Source: Streptococcus sp. 29892 | GTDB lineage: Bacteria; Bacillota; Bacilli; Lactobacillales; Streptococcaceae | Direction: 5' to 3' | Assembly (NCBI RefSeq): GCF_032594935.1 | Contig: NZ_CP118734.1 | Span: 1,950,001-2,014,000, forward strand | DNA length: 64,000 nt | Shown here: positions 7,752 to 16,446 of the stretch, one piece after another | Position numbering within the stretch: position 1 is the stretch's first letter | Layout of the letters: each line of letters begins with the position of its first letter | Translations under genes and position numbers: made by a program | Notes under the pieces: model-generated | Database searches by the model: none | Told to the model about the DNA's origin: nothing | The model's input: the letters and a program-made list of their open reading frames with translations, nothing else

Positions 7752-9953
7752 TTATCCGTTGGTCCTTTTCACTGAGTAAACTTCTGGCACTGATTTGATC
7801 TTGTCCACCAGACTGGTCAAGGTTGCTAGGTTAGAAATACCAAAGGAAACGTGGATAGTCGCAAATTTCATATCCTTGGTTGGCTGGGCATTGACCGAAG
7901 AAATGTTCTTGCTGGCATTTGTCAAAACCTTGAGAACATCATTGAGGAGACCTGAACGGTTGAGCCCGTAGATGTCAATGTTTGCCATGTATTCCTTGGT
8001 CGAATTTTCATCCTCCCAACCGACATCAATCAGACGGACATCGTAGTTTTCCTGGCTCTTGAGGTTCATACAGTCTACACGGTGAACGGCTACCCCACGC
8101 CCCTTGGTGATGTAGCCGACAATTTCATCGCCAGGTACTGGATTACAACATTTGGCAATCCGTATCAGCAAGCCTGACGCCCCTTCAATGACCACACCAC
8201 CTTCGTGACGGATTTTCAAACTATCTTTGTTGTCGTGTTTGACTTCGCCACCGTTGACCAATTCATCCGCAACAGCCTTGGCCTTAGCCCTCTCAGCTTC
8301 TCGGCGTTCTTTCTCTGTCAGACGGTTAAAGATTGACACGGCAGAAACTTCTCCAAAACCAACCGCTGCATATAAGGCTTCATCCGTTTTGTAACTAGTC
8401 TTTTGCAAGACCTCGTCCATGTGACGACGGTCCAGGTATTGGTTGGGAACGTAGCCATTTTCTTGGAGTAGGTTCTGAAGCATCTCCCGCCCCTTGGAAA
8501 TAGATAGTTCCTTGTCCTGATTCTTGAAGAACTGCTTGATTTTATTGCGAGCCTTGTGGGTTTTAACCAAGTTGACCCAGTCACGACTGGGACCGAAAGA
8601 GTTGGCAGAGGTGATGATTTCCACCTGATCACCTGTCTTAAGCTTGGTCGTCAGAGGCACCATACGGCCGTTAACCTTGGCACCTGTCGCCCGCTCGCCG
8701 ACCTTGGTATGAATTTCATAGGCGAAGTCAATGGGTACGGAGTCCTTAGGCAATTCACGCACCGCACCATCTGGCGTGAAAACGTAAATACGCTCTGTAA
8801 AAATATCGTCCTTAACCGAATCGACGAAGGATTGGGCATCCCCTGCTCCTTCTTGGAGTTCAATCAGGTTGTTAATCCATCGCAATTCTTTTTCGCTGGC
8901 AGTTGCCTTTCCGCCACGCTTGTAGGCCCAGTGAGCCGCCACCCCGTACTCTGCCACCTGATGCATTTCCACTGTCCGAATCTGGAACTCAATCGGTCCC
9001 TTTGGTCCATAGACTGTCGTATGAATGGACTGGTAGCCATTGGCTTTTGGACTGGCAATGTAGTCCTTGAAACGACCTGGCATGGGCTTCCATAGTTCAT
9101 GAATGTAGCCTAGCATAGCATAGACATCGCTCGGTGTATCCATCAAGCACCGGATAGCAGTCAAGTCGTACAGCTCATCAAAGCGTTTTTTCTTGTCATG
9201 CATCTTCCGATAGATAGAGTAAATATGCTTGGGTCTACCGTAAATCTGACCATGTAGATGGCGCTCCTCTGTATATTCTCGCAACTTGTCAACAACTTCA
9301 TTGACCAATTCTTCCCGCTCACGACGCTTTTCCCTCATCATTCGAGTTATCTTATAGAATTCAATCTCATTGAGATAGCGGAAGGACATATCTTCCAATT
9401 CCCACTTGATAGAAGAAATACCAAGTCGGTGGGCAAGCGGTGCATAGATTTCCATTGTTTCACGTGAAATTCGTTCTTGTTTGTCCTTGCGCAAGTGCTT
9501 GAGGGTCCGCATGTTGTGGAGACGGTCTGCCAGTTTAACCAGAATGACCCGCATGTCTTGGGACATGGCAATCAGCATATTGCGGTGGTTTTCAGCTAGT
9601 TGCTCCTCATGAGACTTGTACTCTACCTTACCCAGCTTGGTCACACCACCGACTATATGGCGAACCTCTGGTCCAAATTCAGCCTCCATCTCATCCAAGG
9701 TAACTTCCGTATCCTCAACCACATCATGCAAGAAGCCACAGGCAACAGTGACAGCATCAAGCTTAAGTCCTGCCAAAATTCCCGCTACTTGGATGGGGTG
9801 AACAATATAAGGTTCGCCTGATTTGCGAAATTGTGACTTGTGTGCCTCCGTCGCAAAGTCCAATGCCTTCTGAACAAAGGCAACATCTTCGGCTGGAAGA
9901 TAGGTGGCAGTTAGCCCAACGACCTCTTCTCCTGTAAAATTAATTTCCTTCAT
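7752..9953 (-). CDS. rel: Bifunctional (p)ppGpp synthetase/hydrolase Rel
   Basis: A 733-residue long RelA/SpoT homologue. Domains in order: HD hydrolase (HDVVEDT near residue 75), synthetase ([20 protein letters not shown] around 290-310), TGS (about 390-450), a conserved-cysteine region with [10 protein letters not shown], and a C-terminal ACT domain. With an intact HD motif and synthetase motif it should both make and break the stringent-response alarmone, as does the single long Rel of streptococci. It forms an operon with dtd, 1 bp apart. Confidence 0.95.
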   Translation of the reverse strand: MKEINFTGEEVVGLTATYLPAEDVAFVQKALDFATEAHKSQFRKSGEPYIVHPIQVAGILAGLKLDAVTVACGFLHDVVEDTEVTLDEMEAEFGPEVRHIVGGVTKLGKVEYKSHEEQLAENHRNMLIAMSQDMRVILVKLADRLHNMRTLKHLRKDKQERISRETMEIYAPLAHRLGISSIKWELEDMSFRYLNEIEFYKITRMMREKRREREELVNEVVDKLREYTEERHLHGQIYGRPKHIYSIYRKMHDKKKRFDELYDLTAIRCLMDTPSDVYAMLGYIHELWKPMPGRFKDYIASPKANGYQSIHTTVYGPKGPIEFQIRTVEMHQVAEYGVAAHWAYKRGGKATASEKELRWINNLIELQEGAGDAQSFVDSVKDDIFTERIYVFTPDGAVRELPKDSVPIDFAYEIHTKVGERATGAKVNGRMVPLTTKLKTGDQVEIITSANSFGPSRDWVNLVKTHKARNKIKQFFKNQDKELSISKGREMLQNLLQENGYVPNQYLDRRHMDEVLQKTSYKTDEALYAAVGFGEVSAVSIFNRLTEKERREAERAKAKAVADELVNGGEVKHDNKDSLKIRHEGGVVIEGASGLLIRIAKCCNPVPGDEIVGYITKGRGVAVHRVDCMNLKSQENYDVRLIDVGWEDENSTKEYMANIDIYGLNRSGLLNDVLKVLTNASKNISSVNAQPTKDMKFATIHVSFGISNLATLTSLVDKIKSVPEVYSVKRTNG

Positions 9954-10026
9954 TTACTTCTCTCCCTAACTATTTCCTATTATTTTACCATTTTCACTGA
10001 AAAAGAAAAAGGGAAGCGGTAAGAGT

Positions 10027-10055
10027 TTGCTAAAGTCTGGCTTTTCCAGTATACT
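10027..10055 (+). promoter_or_regulatory. Promoter giving an apparently leaderless mRNA
   Basis: TTGCTA (10027-10032), 17 bp, TATACT (10050-10055). Only six bases (ACATCC) separate the -10 from the ATG at 10062, so transcription should start at or next to the A of the start codon. No Shine-Dalgarno sequence is present. Confidence 0.65.
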
Positions 10056-10061
10056 ACATCC

Positions 10062-10601
10062 ATGAACATCAGCCCTAAACTATTCGACACTATTCCATTT
10101 ATTGAACATTCAGCGTTTCGATTACGTACCATCCATGAGTCAGACCTCGAGGACCTGTGGGAAATCTATTCCAATCCCGTTCACTTTCAGATGACACCCA
10201 ACACTTCCACTCAAAACAAAGAAACCCTCCGAAAACGCATTGGGCATTTCCAGAGGGATTTCAATAAGAAGAAATGCTTATTCTTGGGCTTGGAACATCA
10301 AGGGAGATTGATTGGCGTTTTGGAAGTTTTCGACCACAAGAAACGGTCTGCGTCGGTAACCATTGGCTATCGGATTCATCATGCCTTCTGGAATCAGGGT
10401 CTAGCTAGTCAGGCAGTCAGCCTGCTCTGCCATTTCCTAATAGAAGAATGTCTGATAAAAGCAATCGTTGCCTTTGTCCTGCCAGAAAACAGAGCCTCTC
10501 AGAAGGTGCTACTGAAAAATGGTTTTCAACAGAGTGGGCAAATCGAGGAGGTCTGGAAGGGCTTGGGGCAAGTCAGTCTGTTAGAATTTGAACGAAAATA
10601 G
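10062..10601 (+). CDS. GNAT-family N-acetyltransferase (RimJ/RimL-like)
   Basis: A 179-residue acetyltransferase of the RimJ/RimL type. The N-terminal FRLRTIHESDLEDL strand-helix, the central GLEHQGRLIGVLEVFD strand, the acetyl-CoA region IHHAFWNQGLASQAV and the C-terminal NRASQKVLLKNGFQ element are all seen. The acceptor substrate cannot be deduced. The -10 element is only six bases before the ATG and there is no RBS, so the mRNA is probably leaderless. It converges on the DUF554 gene with a shared hairpin terminator. Confidence 0.85.
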   Translation: MNISPKLFDTIPFIEHSAFRLRTIHESDLEDLWEIYSNPVHFQMTPNTSTQNKETLRKRIGHFQRDFNKKKCLFLGLEHQGRLIGVLEVFDHKKRSASVTIGYRIHHAFWNQGLASQAVSLLCHFLIEECLIKAIVAFVLPENRASQKVLLKNGFQQSGQIEEVWKGLGQVSLLEFERK

Positions 10602-10602
10602 T

Positions 10603-10627
10603 AAAAACCAGGAAAATCCTGGTTTTT
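10603..10627. terminator. Bidirectional terminator
   Basis: AAAAACCAGG-AAAAT-CCTGGTTTTT is a symmetrical hairpin with T runs in both directions, between the convergent acetyltransferase and DUF554 genes. Confidence 0.85.
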
Positions 10628-10628
10628 C

Positions 10629-11345
10629 TTATGCAAAGCAGCTCCAAACAACCGCGATAAGAATGGCAGGCAGCATATTAGCAACGCGAATCTTTCTGTC
10701 CCAGATGATATTGACACCGACACAGAAGATGAGGGCGGAGCCGATAAAGGAGAGATTGGCAAGGGCCTGATCCGTCATCAAAGGTTCAATCAGGCGGGCC
10801 AAAAGAGTCACAGAGCCTTGAAAGAGAAAAACGGGTACTGCTGAAAAGCCTGCTCCCTTACCCAAACTCGAGGTCATAATCAAAATGATAATAAAGTCCA
10901 AAATACTCTTTACGGCCAACAAACGATAATCACCCGTCAATCCATCTTGGATGGCTCCTAGTATGGCCATGGCACCGATACAAACGGTCAAAGAAGCTGT
11001 CAGGAAAGCATCTAAGAATTGCCCATCTTGACTATTTCCCGATTTTTCACGGAGCCAGATACCCAATCGTTCAAACCAGCCTTCAATATGCAGGACTTCT
11101 CCTAAGAAAGTACCGAAAGCTAGACTGAGTACAAAAAGCATGGTGTTCTGGGTGACCAGTTGACCATTTTCCACTCGTAAAAGTCCAGTCAGCGTTCCTG
11201 AAATCCCTAAAAAGAGAATGGCAACGCCGCTCGCTACCGTTAGTCCTGATTGATGGCGTTCTTTTAGTAAATGCCCAAACCAAGACCCTAGTACACCTGC
11301 TAGGGCAATGGCCACCGTATTGATAATGGTTCCTAATGCGAACAT
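10629..11345 (-). CDS. DUF554 family membrane protein
   Basis: A 238-residue protein with about seven hydrophobic segments, starting MFALGTIINTVAIALAGVLG. The pattern of glycine-rich helices and the FGTFLGEVLHIEGWFERLG loop fit the DUF554 (YdfK/YqgA) family, whose function is poorly defined. It lies 4 bp after rsmE on the same strand and ends at a bidirectional terminator, so it is probably the last gene of the prmA-rsmE operon. RBS is weak, suggesting coupling to rsmE translation. Confidence 0.8.
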   Translation of the reverse strand: MFALGTIINTVAIALAGVLGSWFGHLLKERHQSGLTVASGVAILFLGISGTLTGLLRVENGQLVTQNTMLFVLSLAFGTFLGEVLHIEGWFERLGIWLREKSGNSQDGQFLDAFLTASLTVCIGAMAILGAIQDGLTGDYRLLAVKSILDFIIILIMTSSLGKGAGFSAVPVFLFQGSVTLLARLIEPLMTDQALANLSFIGSALIFCVGVNIIWDRKIRVANMLPAILIAVVWSCFA

Positions 11346-11349
11346 GAAT

Positions 11350-12096
11350 CTAACTCAACAATTCCGTCGCGTAGCTAATGGCAGAAAGGGCGTAGAGGGG
11401 AGCCGTTTCCGCTCGAAGAATGCGAGGACCAAGGCCTGTCTTGACCGCTCCTGCTCCTTCAAATGCGGCTACTTCCTCAGGCGACACGCCACCTTCTGGA
11501 CCGACGATGACCAGAACTGATTGGCCGATTTCTAAGCCAGACAAGATTTTCACCAGGTTGGCTTGTTCACCCTCTTTTGCAGCCTCTTCGTAGGCTAAGA
11601 TAATCCGGTCAAATCCTGCCAGCTGGGATAGGAAATCAGCTTTTTTCTCAAACAAACGAATTGCTGGAATGCGATTGCGTTTGCTTTGCTCGGCTGCTCC
11701 TTGGGCGATTTTTTCTAACTTTTCTGCTTTCTTTGCCAGTTTTTTACCGTCCCATTTGACCACAGACCAGTCCGCTGGAAAGGCCCAAAGAGCTGCCATG
11801 CCTAACTCCGTTGCCTTTTGGGCGACAAATTCGAGCTTATCTCCCTTTGGAAAGCCCATGGCAATAGTAACGGAAACGGGTAATTCGACATTGTCTGCCA
11901 GTTCTTCGATGATTTCAACAGATTGGCTCTGGCTGTCCACTACACGCGCCAAGCGTTTAATCCCGTCGTCAAAGACTAGGACTATCTGGTCATCTGCCTG
12001 CAAACGCATAACAGAAAACATATGCTTGGCTGTGTCCTTATCGCTAATCTGGAACACGCCCTGCGGTGCTCTGCCATTGACAAAATACTGCTGCAT
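11350..12096 (-). CDS. rsmE: 16S rRNA (uracil-1498-N3)-methyltransferase RsmE
   Basis: A 248-residue SPOUT methyltransferase that modifies U1498 of 16S rRNA. The N-terminal PUA-like part starts MQQYFVNG and the knotted C-terminal domain shows VGPEGGVSPEEV and LGPRILRAETAPLYAL, the family signature. I chose the ATG at 12096 because it has GGAGG five bases upstream and lies one base after the prmA stop; an upstream TTG would only add four residues. Confidence 0.93.
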   Translation of the reverse strand: MQQYFVNGRAPQGVFQISDKDTAKHMFSVMRLQADDQIVLVFDDGIKRLARVVDSQSQSVEIIEELADNVELPVSVTIAMGFPKGDKLEFVAQKATELGMAALWAFPADWSVVKWDGKKLAKKAEKLEKIAQGAAEQSKRNRIPAIRLFEKKADFLSQLAGFDRIILAYEEAAKEGEQANLVKILSGLEIGQSVLVIVGPEGGVSPEEVAAFEGAGAVKTGLGPRILRAETAPLYALSAISYATELLS

Positions 12097-12097
12097 C

Positions 12098-13051
12098 CTA
12101 GCCTCCAATCACACCTAAGCGGTCAGTCGTCTTCTTAAAGACGCAGCAATTCCACTCGCCCTGGATCATGTGGGTCTCAAGGAAGAAGCCAGCCGCCTCC
12201 GCAGATGCTCGCACCATGTCCCACTTGTCCGCGATGATACCGCTCATAATCAGGTAACCCTCGTCCTTGACCAGACGGTAGGCATCCTCGGTCAGATGGA
12301 TGAGAATGTCCGCCAAGATGTTGGCAACAATGACTTCCGCCTCAATGTCAATGCCACGAAGCAAATCGCCCGCTGCGACATGAATATTGCTAGTATTGGC
12401 ATTGAGGTCAATGTTTTCCTGGGCCACACGCACCGCCACTTCATCCAAGTCATAGGCGTAAATCTCCTTGGCACCCAAGAGAGAACTTGCAATGGAGAGA
12501 ACGCCTGAACCTGTACCGACGTCGATGACCGTTTCACCACCACGCAGGACCTGAGAAAGAGCAAAAAGGCTCATCTTAGTGGTCGGGTGGGTTCCTGTAC
12601 CGAAAGCCATGCCTGGATCCAGACAGATAATCTTCTCACCAGCAGTCGCCTCGTAGTCCGTCCAAGACGGTACAATAGTCAAATCGTGGGTAATGCGGGC
12701 TGGTTCATAGTATTTCTTCCAGTTGTCCGCCCAGTCTTCCTCTGCCAATTCCTGACTTTCTAAGCTAATCTGACCTGTCTCCAAGCCAAAACCTGTCAAA
12801 TCCGCCAAGCGAGTAGCCAAATCTGCCTTAACTTCCTCAATATCCAAAGTGTCAGGATAGTAGGCCGTAATGGCAATCATATCCGACTGCTCCACCTCGG
12901 GATAGAGTTCACCGAAACGGTCCTCCTGTCCCACATAGTCAGCCGAGTCGCTAATGGCCACCCCCTGACTGCCCGTTTCAATCATGAGATTTGAAACTGC
13001 TTCTTCTGCATCACGATGCACGTGAATCGTTAATTCTTGCCATGAGTTCAT
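12098..13051 (-). CDS. prmA: Ribosomal protein L11 methyltransferase PrmA
   Basis: A 317-residue SAM-dependent methyltransferase acting on ribosomal protein L11. The SAM-binding motif is [20 protein letters not shown], followed by [10 protein letters not shown] and the [10 protein letters not shown] substrate motif of the PrmA family. First gene of the prmA-rsmE-DUF554 unit, preceded by a good promoter at 13094-13122. Confidence 0.95.
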   Translation of the reverse strand: MNSWQELTIHVHRDAEEAVSNLMIETGSQGVAISDSADYVGQEDRFGELYPEVEQSDMIAITAYYPDTLDIEEVKADLATRLADLTGFGLETGQISLESQELAEEDWADNWKKYYEPARITHDLTIVPSWTDYEATAGEKIICLDPGMAFGTGTHPTTKMSLFALSQVLRGGETVIDVGTGSGVLSIASSLLGAKEIYAYDLDEVAVRVAQENIDLNANTSNIHVAAGDLLRGIDIEAEVIVANILADILIHLTEDAYRLVKDEGYLIMSGIIADKWDMVRASAEAAGFFLETHMIQGEWNCCVFKKTTDRLGVIGG

Positions 13052-13093
13052 GTTTGTTGTTCCTTTTCTTTTCTATGCGTCAATCACTGTATT

Positions 13094-13122
13094 ATTGTAC
13101 CGATTTCTAGCCCATTTTACAA
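13094..13122 (-). promoter_or_regulatory. prmA promoter
   Basis: Minus strand TTGTAA (13122-13117), 17 bp, TACAAT (13099-13094), 43 bp before the prmA start. Confidence 0.6.
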
Positions 13123-13179
13123 GTTAATGTTACGCGATGGAGCCCTAATAATACTTTTTCGAAAATTTTCTAATCGTAC

Positions 13180-13187
13180 TGCGAATA
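13180..13187 (+). promoter_or_regulatory. CIN-box-like octamer upstream of the toxin locus
   Basis: TGCGAATA matches TNCGAATA, the ComX (SigX) -10 box of streptococcal late competence genes. It lies 59 bp before the leader ORF. No convincing housekeeping promoter is seen nearby. The octamer alone can occur by chance several times in 64 kb, so this is only a candidate. Confidence 0.3.
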
Positions 13188-13245
13188 AATATGTGTAGGA
13201 AAGTTTGAGACGGTGGTTCCAAGTTTCTGAACGGAGGTGATGCCC

Positions 13246-13296
13246 ATGAAAGTGGACAGCAAATCTGCTAGAAAGGAGGAATGCTTTTGTCCGTAG
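13246..13296 (+). CDS. 16-codon leader ORF overlapping the toxin start
   Basis: MKVDSKSARKEECFCP with a very strong Shine-Dalgarno sequence (GGAGGTGAT, 13233-13241). Its stop codon TAG (13294-13296) lies inside the toxin reading frame, and the toxin RBS lies inside this ORF. The layout suggests translational coupling, as in several type I toxin mRNAs that use a leader peptide. No function is claimed for the peptide. Confidence 0.45.
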   Translation: MKVDSKSARKEECFCP

Positions 13297-13394
13297 CTGA
13301 TGGACTGATTGTCATGCTCACATTCGCAAGTCTACTTGTTGAAATACTGAGCTTGATAATCGTCATCATTTTAGCTATTCGAGATAAAAAATAA
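13281..13394 (+). CDS. Small holin-like toxin (putative type I toxin)
   Basis: A 37-residue peptide: short N-terminus (MLLSVADG), a single membrane helix (about residues 9-32) and a charged tail RDKK. The form matches the putative holin-like toxin (Hol-Tox, TxpA/BsrG-like) family of Firmicutes, whose mRNAs are silenced by antisense RNA. AAAGGAGG precedes both ATG (13281) and TTG (13287); the TTG has the better RBS spacing. A 16-codon leader ORF overlaps the start and hairpins follow. An antisense RNA cannot be located from sequence alone. Confidence 0.65.
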   Translation: MLLSVADGLIVMLTFASLLVEILSLIIVIILAIRDKK

Positions 13395-13431
13395 CCGTCA
13401 GCAAACTTTGACACAGTTCTGACGGTTATTT
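13393..13431. terminator. Hairpin directly after the toxin gene
   Basis: AACCGTCAG (13393-13401) pairs with CTGACGGTT (13419-13427), followed by ATTTAAT. The stem begins within the toxin stop codon. It could end the toxin mRNA or be part of its 3' structure. Confidence 0.5.
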
Positions 13432-13469
13432 AATCTAACGAACTGAACCACCGTTTAGCGGTCCTACTG

Positions 13470-13505
13470 GGCGTTGAGCTGGAACTCAACGCCTTTTCTA
13501 TTTTT
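13470..13505 (+). terminator. Strong rho-independent terminator downstream of the toxin
   Basis: GGCGTTGAG-CTGGAA-CTCAACGCC followed by TTTTCTATTTTT. Probably the true 3' end of the toxin transcript, which would then include GAACCACCGT (13445-13454), the exact complement of ACGGTGGTTC at 13210-13219 in the upstream leader. Confidence 0.8.
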
Positions 13506-13554
13506 ATAATAGCAAAAGTTTCACCTGCAGTCAAGCAAGAGAGAAAACAGAATG

Positions 13555-13908
13555 TCAAATAGAATCTATTACCCTCAATTCTATACCCACTGCACCATAT
13601 TGTTCTAATTGTTCTCGCGAATAGTAAACTTCCATATCTTCTGGTTTCGCCTCTTTGATACTGCTTTGCGTATACCCACAAGACAATAAATCCAGTTCTT
13701 TGTATAACTGAGCAAAATTATCAAATATGTGAAGATCTAATACTTGCACCTCGATCGTTTGCGTCTGATTTTCTGTACAATAAAAACGGATAAAATCTCC
13801 AATGCGTATATACTTTCGCTTCTCATCATAAAGTCGTAGCTCAATGGTCTTCTGACCAGACTTCATCATTTCAAAAGGTTTTGGAGCCAGTAACATTTCA
13901 TGAACCAT
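13555..13908 (-). CDS. ASCH domain protein
   Basis: A 117-residue protein with the ASCH fold pattern: MLLAPKPFEMMKSGQKTIEL, RLYDEKRKYIRIGDFIRF and the C-terminal YGAVGIELRVI. ASCH domains bind RNA or nucleotides; the role of this stand-alone form is not established. It starts one base after the end of the DUF3013 gene, so the two are probably cotranscribed. It converges on the toxin locus, whose terminator lies 50 bp away. Confidence 0.75.
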   Translation of the reverse strand: MVHEMLLAPKPFEMMKSGQKTIELRLYDEKRKYIRIGDFIRFYCTENQTQTIEVQVLDLHIFDNFAQLYKELDLLSCGYTQSSIKEAKPEDMEVYYSREQLEQYGAVGIELRVIDSI

Positions 13909-13909
13909 C

Positions 13910-14380
13910 TCAATACCTCGGATATGGGTAAAATTCCCCTTCCACCAGGTCTACTCTGCCTTTTTCAAAAGCCTCTCCGTCCCAAGCAATCGCAAATTCT
14001 TGGGCTTCTGGGTCCGCCAAAAAGTCCATGAGGTCGTCTAAACCTTGGTCGGCGGTATCTTTGAGAAAACCTGCGAAGTAGGCCAGAAATTCTGCTGAAA
14101 AGCCCTTCTTGGCGTCAAATGGCAGAGCGACCAGGTAGTCTTCCTCGTCAAAGCGAGACTTGTCCTGATTGTAGAAAAGGACATACTCCTCCAAGAAAAT
14201 ATCATCAGAAGACGCATTGCCTTCGTCGTCCACCGTTTCAATCCCAGCCGCATTTTGTGCTTCCAAGATAAAAGCCAACTCAACAGCGTGGTTCTTCTTG
14301 TCCCAGTTGAGTTCATAATCGTAGGTAAAATGTTTGTCCAGTGCTGCTTCCAGCACATCTAAAAAGCCATGTTTTGCCAT
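13910..14380 (-). CDS. DUF3013 family protein
   Basis: A 156-residue, strongly acidic soluble protein, typical of the streptococcal DUF3013 family (starting MAKHGFLDVLEAALDKHF, with EEYVLFYNQDKSRFDEEDYL in the middle). Function unknown; no catalytic motif is obvious. Start has an RBS (GAGGAAAT). It is followed after one base by the ASCH gene. Confidence 0.7.
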   Translation of the reverse strand: MAKHGFLDVLEAALDKHFTYDYELNWDKKNHAVELAFILEAQNAAGIETVDDEGNASSDDIFLEEYVLFYNQDKSRFDEEDYLVALPFDAKKGFSAEFLAYFAGFLKDTADQGLDDLMDFLADPEAQEFAIAWDGEAFEKGRVDLVEGEFYPYPRY

Positions 14381-14423
14381 TCTATTTCCTCTTTTCTATA
14401 TAGTCTTTTAGTTTACTTTTAGT

Positions 14424-14500
14424 ACTAGGCAACGAGCTGTAGGCTGTACTGAAGTACGGCAAAGCGAGTTAACGACGTAATAAAAGAAAAACTAAATGAC
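14424..14500. repeat. Intergenic repeat, copy 2
   Basis: Second copy of the element at 6943-7033, with core AGGCTGTACTGAAGTACGGC (14441-14460). Its right end ACTAAATGAC contains the TAG stop and last two codons of the MazG-like gene, so the repeat has contributed to the coding end. The related tail AAGTAATGAAAGAGAAACTA also occurs near 19670. Confidence 0.6.
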
Positions 14501-14821
14501 GATAAATTCCAATAAATTTATTTCTCGACCATATTTGACGGAAGCCCACTTGTCTTTCTCCAAAATGGACTTGGTTAAATCTAGTTGATTCACCGCTGCT
14601 AAGGCTACAGCATAGTGAATAACGTCAGCTAATTCTTCTGCCAGACGAGCAGAGCTGTCGTCTTCGCTATCCATCATCTTGCGGCCTGCACGTTGATTCA
14701 GTAGCTCTGCCACTTCACCAATTTCTTCCACTAATTTCATAAAGAGACTTTGCTCGGGAACTGTCGTCCCATAGTGGTCACGCAAGTATTCTTCCAAAAC
14801 ACTCACCGTCAACTCCGCCAT
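14492..14821 (-). CDS. MazG-like nucleotide pyrophosphohydrolase
   Basis: A 109-residue all-alpha NTP pyrophosphohydrolase of the short MazG-like type. The metal-binding EIGEVAELLN motif near residue 30 and EELADVIHYAVALAA near residue 64 supply the paired EExxE and ExxD residues. Such enzymes clear non-canonical or excess NTPs to NMP and pyrophosphate; substrate unknown here. Divergent from rarA. The stop codon lies in an intergenic repeat. Confidence 0.82.
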   Translation of the reverse strand: MAELTVSVLEEYLRDHYGTTVPEQSLFMKLVEEIGEVAELLNQRAGRKMMDSEDDSSARLAEELADVIHYAVALAAVNQLDLTKSILEKDKWASVKYGREINLLEFIVI

Positions 14822-14852
14822 CTTCGTTTCTCTCCAAATCCTAAAATTGTAG

Positions 14853-14858
14853 TATAAT
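14853..14858 (+). promoter_or_regulatory. rarA -10 element
   Basis: TATAAT, 32 bp before the rarA ATG; the -35 is not clear. Confidence 0.45.
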
Positions 14859-14890
14859 GATTATACCATAAATGTACTGAAAGGAAGCCT

Positions 14891-16174
14891 ATGCCAGCCA
14901 ATCTCGCCCTTCGTATGCGGCCCAAATCCATTGATGACGTCATCGGTCAGGAGCACCTGGTCGGTCCTGGAAAGATTATCCGCCGCATGATTGATGCCAA
15001 TATGCTGTCGTCCATGATTCTCTACGGTCCGCCTGGGATTGGCAAGACCTCTATCGCCTCTGCCATTGCTGGCACGACCAAGTATGCCTTTCGGACCTTT
15101 AATGCCACGACCGACAACCAAAAACGCCTGCAGGAAATCGCTGAGGAGGCTAAATTTTCTGGCGGTCTGGTTCTCATGCTCGATGAAATCCACCGCCTCA
15201 ACAAGACTAAGCAAGACTTCCTGCTTCCTCTCTTGGAGAATGGCAATATTATCATGATTGGGGCGACAACAGAAAATCCATTTTTCTCAATCCTGCCCGC
15301 CATTCGTAGTCGGGTGCAGATTTTTGAATTGCAGCCATTGGAAACCAGCCACATCCGACAGGCCTTGGAGCTGGCTTTGACAGACAGTGAACGTGGTTTT
15401 GACTTCCCCATTACCATTGAGCCTGAGGTTCTGGACTTTCTAGCCAATGCGACCAACGGCGATCTCCGTGCCGCCTACAATTCGCTGGAACTAGCTGTAC
15501 TTTCTACCAAGGAAAGCGACGACGCTAGCCGCCACATTGACCTAGACGCTGTGGAAAATAGCCTGCAAAAGTCCTACATCAGCATGGACAAGAACGGTGA
15601 TGCCCATTACGACATTCTCTCCGCCCTACAAAAATCCATTCGGGGCAGTGATGTCAATGCCAGCCTCCACTACGCCGCTCGTTTGATTGAGGCGGAAGAC
15701 CTGCCTAGTCTGGCTCGTCGCTTGACAGTCATCGCCTACGAAGACATCGGCTTGGCCAATCCAGAGGCACAAATTCATACGGTGACCGCCCTTGAAGCTG
15801 CCCAGAAACTCGGCTTTCCAGAGGCACGGATTTTGATTGCCAATGTGGTGATTGATCTAGCCCTTTCTCCCAAGTCTAACTCTGCCTATCTGGCTATGGA
15901 TGCAGCTCTGGCCGATTTGCGAAAAAACGGTCATCTGCCTATCCCAAATCATCTGCGGGACGGTCACTATGCCGGCAGTAAGGAGCTGGGAAATGCCATT
16001 GGCTACCAGTATCCCCATGCCTATCCTGAAAAATGGGTGGACCAGCAATACCTGCCCGATAAGTTACTGACTGCGGACTACTTCACCGCCAACGACACCG
16101 GCAAATACGAGCGTGCCTTGGGCATGACCCAAGAAAAAATCAACCATCTAAAACAAAACAAGAAAAAAAGTTGA
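14891..16174 (+). CDS. rarA: Replication-associated recombination protein RarA (MgsA)
   Basis: A 427-residue AAA+ ATPase of the RarA/MgsA/WRNIP1 family, acting at stalled replication forks. Walker A is GPPGIGKTS (near residue 47), Walker B LMLDEIHR (near residue 97), sensor 1 GATTENP, and the C-terminal tetramerisation domain carries the family segment RDGHYAGSKELGNAIGYQYP. Start has GAAAGGAAG. It is followed by 6S RNA, as in other Firmicutes where 6S lies close to rarA (yrvN). Confidence 0.95.
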   Translation: MPANLALRMRPKSIDDVIGQEHLVGPGKIIRRMIDANMLSSMILYGPPGIGKTSIASAIAGTTKYAFRTFNATTDNQKRLQEIAEEAKFSGGLVLMLDEIHRLNKTKQDFLLPLLENGNIIMIGATTENPFFSILPAIRSRVQIFELQPLETSHIRQALELALTDSERGFDFPITIEPEVLDFLANATNGDLRAAYNSLELAVLSTKESDDASRHIDLDAVENSLQKSYISMDKNGDAHYDILSALQKSIRGSDVNASLHYAARLIEAEDLPSLARRLTVIAYEDIGLANPEAQIHTVTALEAAQKLGFPEARILIANVVIDLALSPKSNSAYLAMDAALADLRKNGHLPIPNHLRDGHYAGSKELGNAIGYQYPHAYPEKWVDQQYLPDKLLTADYFTANDTGKYERALGMTQEKINHLKQNKKKS

Positions 16175-16203
16175 TAACGTTTTCATTTTTTGCCGATTTT
16201 CTC

Positions 16204-16231
16204 TTGATTTTTTTAAAAAATGTGGTAATAT
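16204..16231 (+). promoter_or_regulatory. 6S RNA promoter
   Basis: TTGATT (16204-16209), 16 bp, extended -10 TGG-TAATAT (16223-16231). The predicted start is about 16238. Confidence 0.65.
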
Positions 16232-16237
16232 TAAATC

Positions 16238-16440
16238 ATAAATAAGAACTGCTGTGGTATACGAATTCATACCTATGTGTTGACCGACTATTTTTGTATT
16301 ACTAGGGAGACAAAGATCTTTTGGCAGTATGCAGGCTGGTACACCCAGAAGCAACTAAGTCAGAAACACGTCACCCACCTGCTTCTAGCGTGCGGGATCA
16401 ATACAATTCATGAATAACCGGTACCAATACAGCATTTTTA
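16238..16440 (+). ncRNA. ssrS: 6S RNA
   Basis: About 200 nt, gene-free, with the long interrupted hairpin expected of 6S RNA, the RNA polymerase-binding regulator. The ends close: TGCTGT (16250-16255) with ACAGCA near 16429-16434, and GAATTCAT near 16263 with ATGAAT further in. A large central bulge lies between. A good promoter precedes it and a T run (TTTTTATTTT) follows. The position after rarA matches the bsrA neighbourhood of Bacillus subtilis. Called from structure and context, not a covariance model; ends are approximate. Confidence 0.78.
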
Positions 16441-16446
16441 TTTTGC

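Noticed and set aside
8556-9095. 179-residue frame antisense to rel
   Set aside because: Fully opposite a well-conserved gene; explained by codon bias of rel.
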